A stretch of DNA of 64,000 bases. It comes from Labrys monachus (GTDB lineage Bacteria; Pseudomonadota; Alphaproteobacteria; Rhizobiales; Labraceae). Under the pieces are notes generated by a model. That model saw only the letters and a list, made by a program, of their open reading frames with translations, had not been told where the DNA came from and did no database searches. The translations under genes were made by a program, and so were the position numbers. Location of the stretch: contig NZ_JAUSVK010000001.1 of NCBI RefSeq assembly GCF_030814655.1, forward strand, positions 5,649,001 through 5,713,000, written 5' to 3'. Below are positions 1 through 9,300 of the stretch, piece after piece. Numbering within the stretch: position 1 is the stretch's first letter; every line of letters begins with the position of its first letter.

Positions 1-332
1 GCACCCGGGTGGCGCTGTTCCATCGCGGCAAGGTCGGCCTCATCGGCAAGGTCGGCGATCTCGCCAGCCGCGTGCTCGGCGGCTCCTACGTCGTCGAGAT
101 CGAGGCCTCCGGCTGCGACGTCGCGGCGGCGGTGCAGGGCCTCGCCGGGATCACGCGCGTCGCGCCGGTCGGATCCGGCCTGGTGCGCATCGATGCCGAC
201 CGCGACGTGCGCGGCGACGCCGCGCGGCGGATCGTCGAAGCGGGCGGCGCGCTGACGCGGCTCTCGATGGACCGTTCCAGCCTCGATGAGGTCTATGTCC
301 GCTATTTCGAGCAGGTGTCCCATGCGGCGTGA
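1..332 (+). CDS. ABC transporter ATP-binding protein, C-terminal fragment
   Basis: Only the last ~110 residues are in the window; the reading frame is open to the left edge, so the GTG at position 9 is an internal Val rather than a start. The visible part has the shape of the tail of an ABC-2 type ATPase: a short strand ending in ALFHRGKV, a small regulatory domain, then the closing motif SLDEVYVRYFE, which is typical of the C-terminal domain following the nucleotide-binding domain. The Walker motifs lie outside the window. The stop overlaps the start of the permease gene by 11 bases, so the two are translationally coupled and should form one exporter. Substrate unknown. Confidence 0.8.
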   Translation, partial: TRVALFHRGKVGLIGKVGDLASRVLGGSYVVEIEASGCDVAAAVQGLAGITRVAPVGSGLVRIDADRDVRGDAARRIVEAGGALTRLSMDRSSLDEVYVRYFEQVSHAA

Positions 333-1275
333 AGGTTCCCCGTTTACCGGCGCTTCGACCGTCGCCCTCAAGGAGGCGGCCGACCACATGACCAGTGCGC
401 GGCTTCACCTGGTCGTCCTCCTCGTCATCCTCACCGCCGCCGGCTCGATCTACGGCGCCATCGGCCAGATCAAGGCCAATGTCGGCGAGGATCCGTTCCT
501 GTTCCTGCGCCTGCTGACGACGGCGCGCGCTCCGCTGCCCTCCTTCGTCGCCTTCCTCGGCTTCCTCCTGCCGCTGGTGGCGATCGCCCTCGGCTTCGAC
601 GCGGTGAACGGCGAATACAGCCGGCGCACCATGAGCCGCATCCTGTCGCAGCCGATCTACCGGGACGCGCTGCTCGCCGGCAAGTTCCTGGGCGGGCTGA
701 TCGTGATCGGCATCTGCCTCGTCACGCTCTGGCTGCTCGTCACCGGCATGGGCATCCTGACGCTCGGCCTGCCGCCCTCGGGCGAGGAGATCCTGCGCGG
801 CATCGCCTTCCTGGTCGCCTCGCTCGCCTATGCCGGCGTGTGGCTGGCGGTGGCGGTGCTGTTCTCGACCTTGTTCCGTTCGCCGGCGACTTCAGCGCTG
901 GCGGCGCTGACGCTCTGGCTCGTGCTCACCCTGTTCTGGGGCATGATCGGACCGCTGGCCGCCAGCATCCTCGCGCCGGTCAATCCCTTCGACCCCGCGA
1001 CGATGGTGCACCAGCTCGAAGTCAGCCAGGCGATCGGCCGGATCTCGCCCAACACGCTCTATGGCGAGGCGATGCAGGCACTGCTCGACCCGGCGACGCG
1101 CTCGCTCGGCCTCGTCTTCATGAGCCAGCTCGAAGGCGCGGTAATGGGGGCGCCTCTCCCCTTCGGCCAGAGCGCGCTGCTGATCTGGCCCCAGCTTTCC
1201 GGCCTGATCGCCGCCATGGTGCTGGTCTACACCATCGCCTATGTCGCGTTCCAACGCCAGGAGGTCAGGGCCTGA
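322..1275 (+). CDS. ABC-2 type transporter permease
   Basis: Inner-membrane permease of about 317 residues and partner of the upstream ATPase. The protein has about six hydrophobic segments: one at residues 20-45, then segments after the conserved loop GFDAVNGEYSRRTMSRILSQ, which is characteristic of NosY-like/ABC2_membrane_2 permeases (the E-x-R-x-x-T-x-R element). An upstream ATG at 286 is in frame but lies deep inside the ATPase gene; the ATG at 322 overlaps the upstream stop by 11 bases and starts near the first membrane segment, so I chose it. The gene is followed by a palindromic intergenic repeat. The cargo cannot be deduced. Confidence 0.85.
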   Translation: MRREGSPFTGASTVALKEAADHMTSARLHLVVLLVILTAAGSIYGAIGQIKANVGEDPFLFLRLLTTARAPLPSFVAFLGFLLPLVAIALGFDAVNGEYSRRTMSRILSQPIYRDALLAGKFLGGLIVIGICLVTLWLLVTGMGILTLGLPPSGEEILRGIAFLVASLAYAGVWLAVAVLFSTLFRSPATSALAALTLWLVLTLFWGMIGPLAASILAPVNPFDPATMVHQLEVSQAIGRISPNTLYGEAMQALLDPATRSLGLVFMSQLEGAVMGAPLPFGQSALLIWPQLSGLIAAMVLVYTIAYVAFQRQEVRA

Positions 1276-1293
1276 GCCCTCGCCGGGGCGGTT

Positions 1294-1316
1294 GGGGACC
1301 GATCACCGATCGCCCC
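1294..1316. repeat. Short palindrome (GATCGCCCC family)
   Basis: Imperfect hairpin ggggaccgatc / gatcgcccc just after the permease stop. Two perfect versions of the same hairpin (GGGGCGATC/GATCGCCCC) occur at 32523-32543 and 32577-32595, so this is a dispersed short repeat and a possible terminator-like structure. Confidence 0.5.
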
Positions 1317-1367
1317 CTCCCCTCCGACAGAGCGGGCCGTATGCTCCCGGGAGAAGCGCCACCTCCC

Positions 1368-1398
1368 GGGAGCGCGGACGTCCCGTCCGTCCGCCTCT
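1368..1398. repeat. Palindromic repeat family, single arm (copy A)
   Basis: Contains gggagcgcggacgtcc followed by gtccgcctc and a GGAAACG tail. Related arms recur near 13030, 19945, 40509, 45115 and 51813, several inside operons. Only one arm is clear here. Confidence 0.5.
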
Positions 1399-1519
1399 CG
1401 GAAACGCCGAGCGCCGAGTGAAACGGAGCGCCGGCCGCTCCTCCACCCCCGGCGCCGGCGAGCGAAGGAGCGTGTCCTCACCGAATCCGCAGCCTTTTCG
1501 CCAGACAGCAGCCGCACGG

Positions 1520-2140
1520 TCAGCTTTGCCACAGGAACTTGCCGCTGCCTCCCGCGCAGTCGCATTCGAAGAGATACCCACAGCCGCCGCCGAAGTTCAT
1601 TCCGCTCCCGTCGTCGGGGCCTTCTTCAAGCTGAACGACGAAGCGCATCGGCTCGCCGCAATGATCGCAGCTCGGCGTCTCATCGCCCTGCAGCCAGTCC
1701 GCCTCGCCGCCGATGAACCCGAGAACCTCCTGCTCGCGGCCGGGATGGCGCTCTTCCCAGAGCGTGCGGGCCTGCCCGTAATCGGCGGCCTGGACCTGCT
1801 CGATGCGGGCGCCATAGGGCTTGCCCCGCACGACCTCGCCCTCGGACGGCGCCTCCACGATCCCGAGGCCGTCGATGCCGGTGCCTATCACGGCATTGCA
1901 TCCGCCATCCGCTTCCCAATCCGAACACATGCCGGGATCGTTCGCGCACATGAAGATGAGGTGGAGCCGCCGCGCTCCGGCAAGCCGGACCTGACCGAGG
2001 AACTGCATGTTGCCGCCGCATTCCCGGCATGCGGGCCAGGCGACGTCGCTGTCGGCCGACGGCAGGCCGCCGAACCTCGTATCCGCGGATGGTGCCTCGG
2101 TCACGTTGCGATCGAGAACAAGAAGGTCGATATCGGACAT
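1520..2140 (-). CDS. Zinc-ribbon protein of unknown function (YwqG/DUF1963-like features)
   Basis: Predicted cytoplasmic protein of 206 residues. It carries paired cysteines: CRECGG near residue 37, a C..C group around CANDPGMC and GGC in the middle, CDHCGEPM near residue 150, and GGCGYLFECDC near the C-terminus. Together these suggest two treble-clef or zinc-ribbon knuckles. The layout resembles DUF1963 (YwqG-like) proteins, but I am not certain of the family. A much longer open frame runs upstream to 2521; I chose ATG 2140 because it is preceded by GGAAAG at suitable spacing and because the upstream extension has shadow-like, Arg-rich composition and overlaps the leader of the next gene. 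It is transcribed divergently from the phage-like toxin locus. Confidence 0.7.
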   Translation of the reverse strand: MSDIDLLVLDRNVTEAPSADTRFGGLPSADSDVAWPACRECGGNMQFLGQVRLAGARRLHLIFMCANDPGMCSDWEADGGCNAVIGTGIDGLGIVEAPSEGEVVRGKPYGARIEQVQAADYGQARTLWEERHPGREQEVLGFIGGEADWLQGDETPSCDHCGEPMRFVVQLEEGPDDGSGMNFGGGCGYLFECDCAGGSGKFLWQS

Positions 2141-2360
2141 GGATGGCTTTCCAATCAATCTTTCCGGGCCGCAGACGGCTTCTGAAAGCATCGCGCGAAA
2201 ACCGGCGGCGCCCCGTTTCCATTCTATTCCTGCGATTCGATCGACAGGCGGCAAACTGTAGCAAGTGAAAGAAACGCAGGATACCGTACGGAACAAAAAG
2301 CGTACGAAACATTGACTCCTCCGCTTGCGACATGCAGGCTGAGACGATGACGACATTGGG

Positions 2361-2394
2361 CGCCCGGAGCTTTGCTTCGGGCGTTTTGCGTTTT
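2361..2394 (+). terminator. Intrinsic terminator-like hairpin in the toxin leader
   Basis: CGCCCGGAGC, loop TTT, GCTTCGGGCG: a 10-pair stem with one G-T pair, followed by a T-rich tail (ttttgcgtttt). It lies upstream of the large phage-like gene and is conserved in the inverted copy (28837-28871). Confidence 0.75.
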
Positions 2395-2508
2395 CGGACG
2401 CCGTCGTCGTCTTCGCGCGGGCATGGCCCGCGCGCCCACAGGTCCGGCGTCGCCCCCTGTCCCGATCCCGATCCGCACTGACCGTCCGGCCCGCTCCCGA
2501 ACCCACCC

Positions 2509-2537
2509 AGCCCGCCCTCACCGGCGGGCTTTTGTTT
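2509..2537 (+). terminator. Second terminator-like hairpin overlapping the ribosome-binding region
   Basis: AGCCCGCC (2509-2516), loop, GGCGGGCT (2523-2530), then TTTGTTT, directly followed by the GGAG ribosome-binding sequence of the phage-like gene. It could act as a terminator or affect ribosome access. It is conserved at 28694-28723 with one mismatch. Confidence 0.65.
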
Positions 2538-2547
2538 GGAGCAAGCC

Positions 2548-5500
2548 TTGCCCCGTTTTCCCGATTACGTGGCGCAGGAGGGCCTTGCCGTGCCCGCCGC
2601 GCCGCAGATCCAGGCCTATGACGACGCCGCCAAGGCGCTGCAGCAGCTCGGCCAGACCGTCGGCGACGTCGCCGCCCGCTGGCTGGCGCGCCAGAAGCAA
2701 CAGGCCGATTTCGACGACCAGGTCGCCTTCCAGCGCCACAGCCTCACCCAGGACCAGGCCCTGCAGCAGGCCCGCGCCGGCATGGCGCCTGAGGCCACCG
2801 GCTTCCACGACGCCGTCATGGCCGGCCGCACCCAGGCGGACGACGATTTCCTCAAGACCGTCTCCCCCGCCAATCGCGACATTTATGCCGGCCTGCTCGC
2901 GCAGGACCGCGACCGCGCCTCCCTCGCCGCCGCCCGCATGGAGCTGGAGGGGCGCGGCGCCTATGAGCAGGCCGCCTTCGGCCGGTCGGTCTCGGATATG
3001 GCCGACCAGGTGCGCGCCAGTCCGGGGCTCCTGCCCTCGGCCCTCGGCGTGCTGAAGGCGCAGCAGGCCAACCAGTCGAGCGTGCCGGCGGCGGCGCGCG
3101 CAGCGCAATGGACGGCGACGCAGCAGGCCCTGCAGACCGCCCCCTGGCAGGGCCGCCATGGCGACGATCCCTCCGGCCGAGGCCTCGCCGAACTCGGGAT
3201 GACGCTCTCGCCCGAGGACCGGGCCGTCCTGCCGCTCATGATGGACGAAGGGCCGGTCGATCCCAGCGTCGACACCCTCACCCCGGCGCAGCGCCAGCAA
3301 CTCGCGCTCGACTGGCAGACGAACCAGGCCCAGAAGCAGGCCGCCGCCCGGGCCGATGTCGCCGGGCTGCAGCAGCGCCTCGCCGACGCCCCGCTCACCG
3401 GCAGGCTCGACGGGCCGCCGCCCGACCGGCAGACCTTCATCACCGCCTATGGCCCCGAGGAGGGCGCCCGGCGCTTCGACGAGGCCGATGCCTTCGTCAG
3501 CAAGGACGCGCCGGCGATCACCGCCCTGCTGCATCAGCCCGATGCCGCCCAGGACGCCGCGCTCGCCCATTACGCGACCGCCACCGACCCTGACGGCCAG
3601 CGCTTCCTCGCCAACGCCGCCGCCGCCGTCGCCCGCTACCGGGCCGAACGCGCCGCCGACCCCGTCGGCACCCTCGGCAAGCTCTATCCCGCCCTCGCCC
3701 AAAGCTGGCAGGCCCTCGAAGGCGCCGATCCCGCCACGCTGCGCCGGACCCTGCCCGGCCTCGTCGACCGGACCGCCGCCCTGATGGATGCCGCCGGCGT
3801 GCCGGCAGGCGAGCGGCGCTATCTGCCCCGGGCCATGGCCTCCGCCATCGTCGGGGCCTTCGCCGATACGAGCAGGCCGATGGCCGAGCGCATCGGCCCG
3901 CTGCGCGACACCATCGCGGCGATCCGCGATCCCGCCCGGCAAGACGCCCTGTTCCGGCAACTCGTCGACAGCGGCATTCCCCGCCTGCTCGAACCGAGCC
4001 GTCGCCGCCTATGCCCGCGGCGACAACCCCGTCGCCGGCCGCCTGTTCGCCGCCGTCCTGCCGGATCCGGCACAAGGCGAGGGTGCGGGCGCCGCCGCAC
4101 CGGCGAGCCCCGTGGCGCTCGACAATGCCGCCATGCCCCCGGCGCCGCCCCGCCCCGGCGCCGGCACGGACATCGATCTCTCCGCATCGGCGGCGAGCGA
4201 GATCGCCCGCACCGGCGGCATAGCGGGCGTGGACCCCTCACCGATCGCGCAGGCGCTCTTCCCGCGCCTGGTACAGAACAACCTCAAGACCAATGGCGGC
4301 GACATCCCCGCCGCCAAAGCCCTCGCCGCCGCCGACCTGCGCAAACCCGTCAGCGACACCCCCGTCCGCTATGCCTATCTGCTGCGCACCGGCAAAAGCG
4401 GACCGGGCCAATCCGGCATCCTCGTTCCGAAGCCCCAGGCACCCCTAGCGCCCAGCGCGCCGCCCCCTTCATCAGGCGAAACGCCCACCGGCGAGACCCC
4501 TGCGAGCCCGCAGTCCACCGGCCGTGTCGGCTATGTCGGCATGCCGGAAGAGCCGCTGACGGCGATGCCCCTCTCGGAATTCCTCAGCCGTTACGTCAAG
4601 CGAGGTGGCCTCGCAAATGCAGCGGACCTTGTCGCGGCCGGGCTCTTCTCGGCTCTAACGCTGCCCTCCGACATGTCTGAACCCTATCAAGGCACCCTGA
4701 TCCCAAAGAGCTACTCCCTCTTGCCCTTCGGCGGCACCGACGTCCCGCCGGCTGTCTCCAGCTACATCTGGAAGGAGGCAACGAAAGCATCAACCGCTGG
4801 CGTCGATCTCAACATCGTCACTCGCTTTCGGGCGGAAAACTTCAGCGATTTCAACAGCGATATCAATGCCGCACGTGCACTCTTGCCCGATCAGCCCGGA
4901 CCGGAGGACTACAAGCGGTATTATTTGGCCGGTGGCTACGACTTCCTCTTCGCGCCGCCGCAGCGGCCCGGCGGAAAGGTAACGGTCGTTGCCCTTCGAA
5001 CCACGGCAGGTTGGTTGTCGCCCGCAGGCCCCTGGTGGGGCGATCCGGATGCGTGGCAACGCTCGCAGCAACCGGGCGCCACCGCAACGACATCCTCCGC
5101 AGCGCCGACCGCCACAGCCGATGATCCACCGGCGCGGCAGCCCATACAGGTCCAGCCCAGCCACGGGGTCGATGACGCATACGACCCCGCAGACTACCAA
5201 GCCGCACGCAATGCGGGCCTCAGCCATGAAGCGGCAACCGTCCAGGCAAAGAACAATTATCGAAACAGTAATTCGAAAGAGACCACAGAATCCGACAGGA
5301 ACAAAAATGACACATATATTAATGAAACTGCAAACCCGCCCCCTCCCTGGACTAAGGCGTTATTCGACGCGAAGACTCAGGCGGAAACGGATTATGCCCT
5401 CAAGGCGCGAACCTATCAAATGGCCAATCCAGGCAAGACGCTTCGCAAGCCCGATGTCTTTGCCGTCGGGAGGATCGACGACAGAACGGAGTACAGCGTA

Positions 5501-5860
5501 AATCAGAGATCTCGTCCCGATTACATCGATCCAAACCAGGACACGTTGATAGGAGGTCATGTTCGAGATCTACTGGCGGACACCGACCGAACCCAGAATG
5601 CAAATGAGAAACAATCAAATGCCCATGCCGAACTCGCTGTCCTGCAGAAATTCTACGATTCCGGTTTAACACAGGGTGGGACATTGAGAATGATTGTAAC
5701 CGGCCAAGATTTGTGTCGATTCTGCCTGAGAGATTTACCAGTCGCTGCAAATAATTCAGGCTTGCAAGAATTAACAATATACCAAGAATTTAGTGGCAAG
5801 ACCTTAATATGGAAAAAAGGAAGCGACAAATTCCTCACCATCGACGGAGTAACAAAATGA
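2548..5860 (+). pseudogene. Phage internal-virion-like protein with C-terminal deaminase toxin domain (one +1 frameshift)
   Basis: Frame-corrected product is about 1103 residues. Residues 1-480 match the paralogue at 25028-28684. The opening PRFPDYVAQEG, then QIQAYDDAAKALQQLG and a long Gln/Ala-rich helical region, resemble internal virion or DNA-ejection proteins of tailed phages (recognised by pattern, not by search). The middle (RVGYVGMPEEP, PWWGDPDA, a Pro/Gln linker) is shared with the paralogue but diverged. The C-terminal ~100 residues are unique and contain HAE (5624-5632) and CRFC (5714-5725), the zinc-site motifs of the cytidine-deaminase superfamily seen in polymorphic toxins. An extra base near 3997 shifts the frame after LLEP; both sides still read well, so this is a recent mutation, a sequencing error or, less likely, programmed frameshifting. 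Start: TTG 2548 with GGAG six bases upstream, preferred over TTG 2536. Confidence 0.7.
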
Positions 5861-6288
5861 CAGAATTATTCGATAAAATATGCTTTGCGTGGGGAATTGT
5901 CTATTCAGACGGACGCCATGACGGCAATCACACCTTCAAGCCACGCTGGGAACTCATCGAGGAGAAGTTGACGGACATTCGCAATCGAGAAGGGAGCATT
6001 GCACTCGATATCAACGAAACTAGCGCGAATGCCAAAGGCCTGAGTCTCTATGCCGAGAACGGTCATTACCATCTTATATTCGTGGATGAAAGGAGCGGTG
6101 TCCCGAGCTTCCGTCTCTCCTTCGACGCCAAGAGACCCAAAGGAATTTTCGAAATCAGAGGCGAGGACTACGACAACCGCACGGTCTTTACCGATTATGA
6201 CTGGGTCTACGACATCTTCCGGCAGCTCTACGAGACGGGCACGATCGTTTCTCCCCGGATCACGGCTTGGGGAGTGCGGCACGAATAA
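5857..6288 (+). CDS. Predicted immunity protein for the deaminase toxin
   Basis: Protein of 143 residues, acidic to neutral, with no signal peptide or membrane segment, so probably cytoplasmic. Its ATG overlaps the toxin stop (ATGA), as expected for a toxin-immunity pair. An in-frame ATG at 5809 lies inside the toxin and is less likely. The pattern WELIEEKL, GSIALDI, then GLSLYAENGHYHLIF resembles small immunity-type families associated with deaminase toxins (Imm1-like or DUF6911-like); I cannot tell which. Base composition is clearly more AT-rich than the chromosome around it, matching the toxin tip and suggesting the two arrived together. It is not homologous to the immunity gene of the inverted copy. 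Confidence 0.6.
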   Translation: MTELFDKICFAWGIVYSDGRHDGNHTFKPRWELIEEKLTDIRNREGSIALDINETSANAKGLSLYAENGHYHLIFVDERSGVPSFRLSFDAKRPKGIFEIRGEDYDNRTVFTDYDWVYDIFRQLYETGTIVSPRITAWGVRHE

Positions 6289-6385
6289 TCGACTTGAGCA
6301 GATGAGGATTGCCTGCCGCGGGCGAGCGACGGCCATGGTCTGGCGAATTCGAGCGTAGCGGATATCCTGTCGGCTCCCCGAAGGG

Positions 6386-9300
6386 CTATGGCGGAGGAGA
6401 GGCGAGTGGAATGTCCGCGCCCCCACCGATCACCGCCGCCACCGCCTCGTCCATCGTCGCCGCCGGCAGCTCCATGACCTGCGCCGTCACGGTCCAAACG
6501 ATGGCGCCGCGGATCGGGCGGTCGGGATAGAGGCGGGCGAGGAGGTGGCGGTAGAGGGCGATCTGCGCCACATAGGCAGGCGGTACCTCGGCGAGCCCGG
6601 CCGGCGGGCGGCTGTTGGTCTTGAAATCGGCGATCCACACCGCCTCGGGCGTGACGGCGAGGCGGTCGATGCGGCCGGCGACGGCATAGTCGGGCTTGCC
6701 CGGCCGGGCGATGGCGCCGCCGAGATCGACCTCGGCGCGGCTGCCCGGACCGAACAGCGGCGCGAGATCCGGGAGGGCAAGCACGGCGAGCGCTTCCTGC
6801 GCCCAGGATTCGTGGTCCCCGGGCCATTCCGGCGCGGCCCGTGCCAGGAAATCGAGCGCCCGCTGCTGCCGCTCGGCGGGCGCCACCGCCGGCAGGCGCT
6901 GCAGCAAAGCGTGGATGAGCCCGCCGCGGCGCAGGACGCGCCGGTCGGCCGGCAGGCCGGTCCGCGGCGCCGGCCCCTCCTCGTCATCCCCCGCAGCGAC
7001 GGCCTCCGACGGATTGAGCGTGACCCGGGCCGGCCCTTCGGCCGCGGCCGGCCGGCGCAGCCAGGGCGGCTCCGCGACGGCGCCTTCCGCGCCGGCCGCC
7101 GCGGGGCTTGCCATCACCACGCGCGGCGTCGGCTCCCACACGAGGCGCTCGCCGGTGCCGCCCGGCATCGGCTCGGTGCGGGCGCCGGCCTCGCGCAGGG
7201 CGGTCGCGACCATGTCGTACCAATTGCCCGGCCGCCTTGCCGTCGCGCCCTCGAAGCCGGCGACGATCAGCCTGTCCTCGGCTCGCGTCAGCGCCACATA
7301 GAGCAGGCGGCGATGCTCGGCCTCGCCTTCGGCCCGGATGCGCGCCCGCGCCTCGGCGACGCAGGGGGGATCCGCCGCCTTGTTCGGCGACCACACCGGC
7401 AGGCTGCTGCCCGCGGCGCGGCCGGGGCTCTGCACCCAGAACAGCTTGGGATCGTGCCGCCCGTCCGGCGCGCCGCAGGTGTCGGCGAGGATGACGATCT
7501 TGGCCTCCAGCCCCTTGGCGCCGTGCACCGTCATCACCCGCACCTCGCCCCGCGCCACATCCATGTCGCGCTTGATCTCGGCCCGGGCCTCGGCGAGCCA
7601 GGCGAGGAAGCCCTGCAGGCTCGCGGTGTTGGCGCGTTCATACTCGGCGGCGACGCGGAGGAATTCGTCGAGCGCATCCGCCGCCTCGTGGCCGAAGCGG
7701 GCGAGCAGGATGCGCCGGCCGCCGTCACGCGCCAGGATGTCGGCGAAGAAGGCGAAGGGCGTCTTGAAGGCCGCCTCGTTCAGCCACAGCGACAGGCGGC
7801 GATGGGCGGCGGCCCAGCGCGCATCCGCCCCGGCCGCCGCGGCCAGCGCCGCCCACAGCGTCCCCTTCCGGCCGGGCGCGAGGCGGATGAGGTCGTCGTC
7901 GTCGAGCCCGACCAGCGGCGTCTTCAGCAGGGTGGCGAGGGTGAGGTCGTCCGCCGGCAGCAGCGTGAAGCGCGCCAGCGCCATCAGGTCCATCACGGCG
8001 ATATGGTCGGTGAGGACGATGCGGTCGGCGCCGGCCACCGGCACGCCGGCGAATTTGAGAGCGCGGATCACCGCCTCGAACAAAGCGTTGCGGCTGCGCA
8101 CCAGCACCATGACGTCGCCGGGCTGCCAGCGCAGGCCGACGGCCGGATCGCCCTCGCGCACGAGCCGCGCCACCTCGGCGGCGATGCCGCGCGCCAGGCG
8201 GATCACCGGGCTCGTCGGCGGCGTGGTGTCGAAGGGGGCGTCCCAGGCCGGGATGTCGGCGGCCGGCTCGGGCTTTTCCACCGGCCAGACCTCGACGCGG
8301 CCGGGATCGGCGCTGCGCACCGTCTCGTGCAGGGTCGGCACGTCGTCGGAGGACAGGCCCCGTCGGTTGTCCGCGGGGGTGAAGACATGGTCGACGGCGG
8401 TGAGGATGTCGGGGGTCGAGCGGAAGGACTGCTTGAGCTCGATCGCCTCGAAGGCCTGCTCGGCCGCGGTGATGCGCGCCTGGAACAAGGCGCGCATGCG
8501 GGCGAACTCGGCCGGCGCCGCGCCCTGGAAGGAGAAGATCGACTGCTTCTCGTCGCCGACCGCGAAGATGGTGCGCCGGCCCGGCCGTGCCCCGGCGCCG
8601 GCGGTGAATTCGTGGGCGAGCTTCTCGACGATCCGCCACTGCGCCGGGCTGGTGTCCTGCGCCTCGTCGACGAGGATGTGGTCGATGCCGCGGTCGAGCT
8701 TGTAGAGCACCCATTCGGCGCCGGCGCGGGTCATCAGCTGCGAGGTCTTCTGCACGAGATCGTCGAAATCGAGGGCGGCGCGGCGGGCCTTGCCGGCTTC
8801 GTAGCGCCTCAGCAGCGCCTCGGCGATGACGAGGAGCGCCTCGCTCCGCTCGAGCGCGGCGGCGGCCTTGCGCCGTTCGAGCAAGGCGGCGATGCGGGTG
8901 AGCTCGTCGAGCAGCGCCTGGGCGAGCGCCGGATGGGCCTTGGCGAAGGCCTGGTTGAGGAAGCGGGCCGGCGAGCGCGCCTCGCCTTTCTCCGTGAGGA
9001 ACAGGCCGCGATAAGCGAGGCGGCGCGCCTCGCCCTGCAGCGCCGACGCCCGCAGCAGGCCGTCGGCGAGGTCGTCGGTGCCCTTCTTGCCGGCCTCGCG
9101 CAGAGCGGCGGCGATCGAAGGCCATTCGCTCGCCGGCAGGCCGTCGCCGTCGATCGCCGCGTCGAGGGCGGCGGTGCCGTCCTCCGGCGCGAGGTCGAGC
9201 GCCCGCCGGATCTGCGCCAGCACGGTCTCGTGGCCGTCGGCCAGCACGGCGCGCAGGGCTTCGCGTGCGCCGGTGATCTCGGCGAGCAGCCCGTCGAAGG

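Larger units (their letters stand above)
2290..3920. repeat. Long inverted repeat, left copy
   Basis: About 1.63 kb, from ggaacaaaaagcgtacgaaa to near the end of the conserved N-terminal coding region, is matched in inverted orientation by 27311-28942. By reading both, most bases are identical, including the 250-base non-coding leader with its two hairpins. Divergence begins abruptly after the codons for RDTIAA. The repeats flank 23.4 kb. Confidence 0.85.

Noticed and set aside
3788-3997. ATG at 3788 as a separate start of the downstream frame
   Set aside because: Up to 3997 this frame is a shadow of the conserved carrier; homology to the paralogue begins only after the frameshift.
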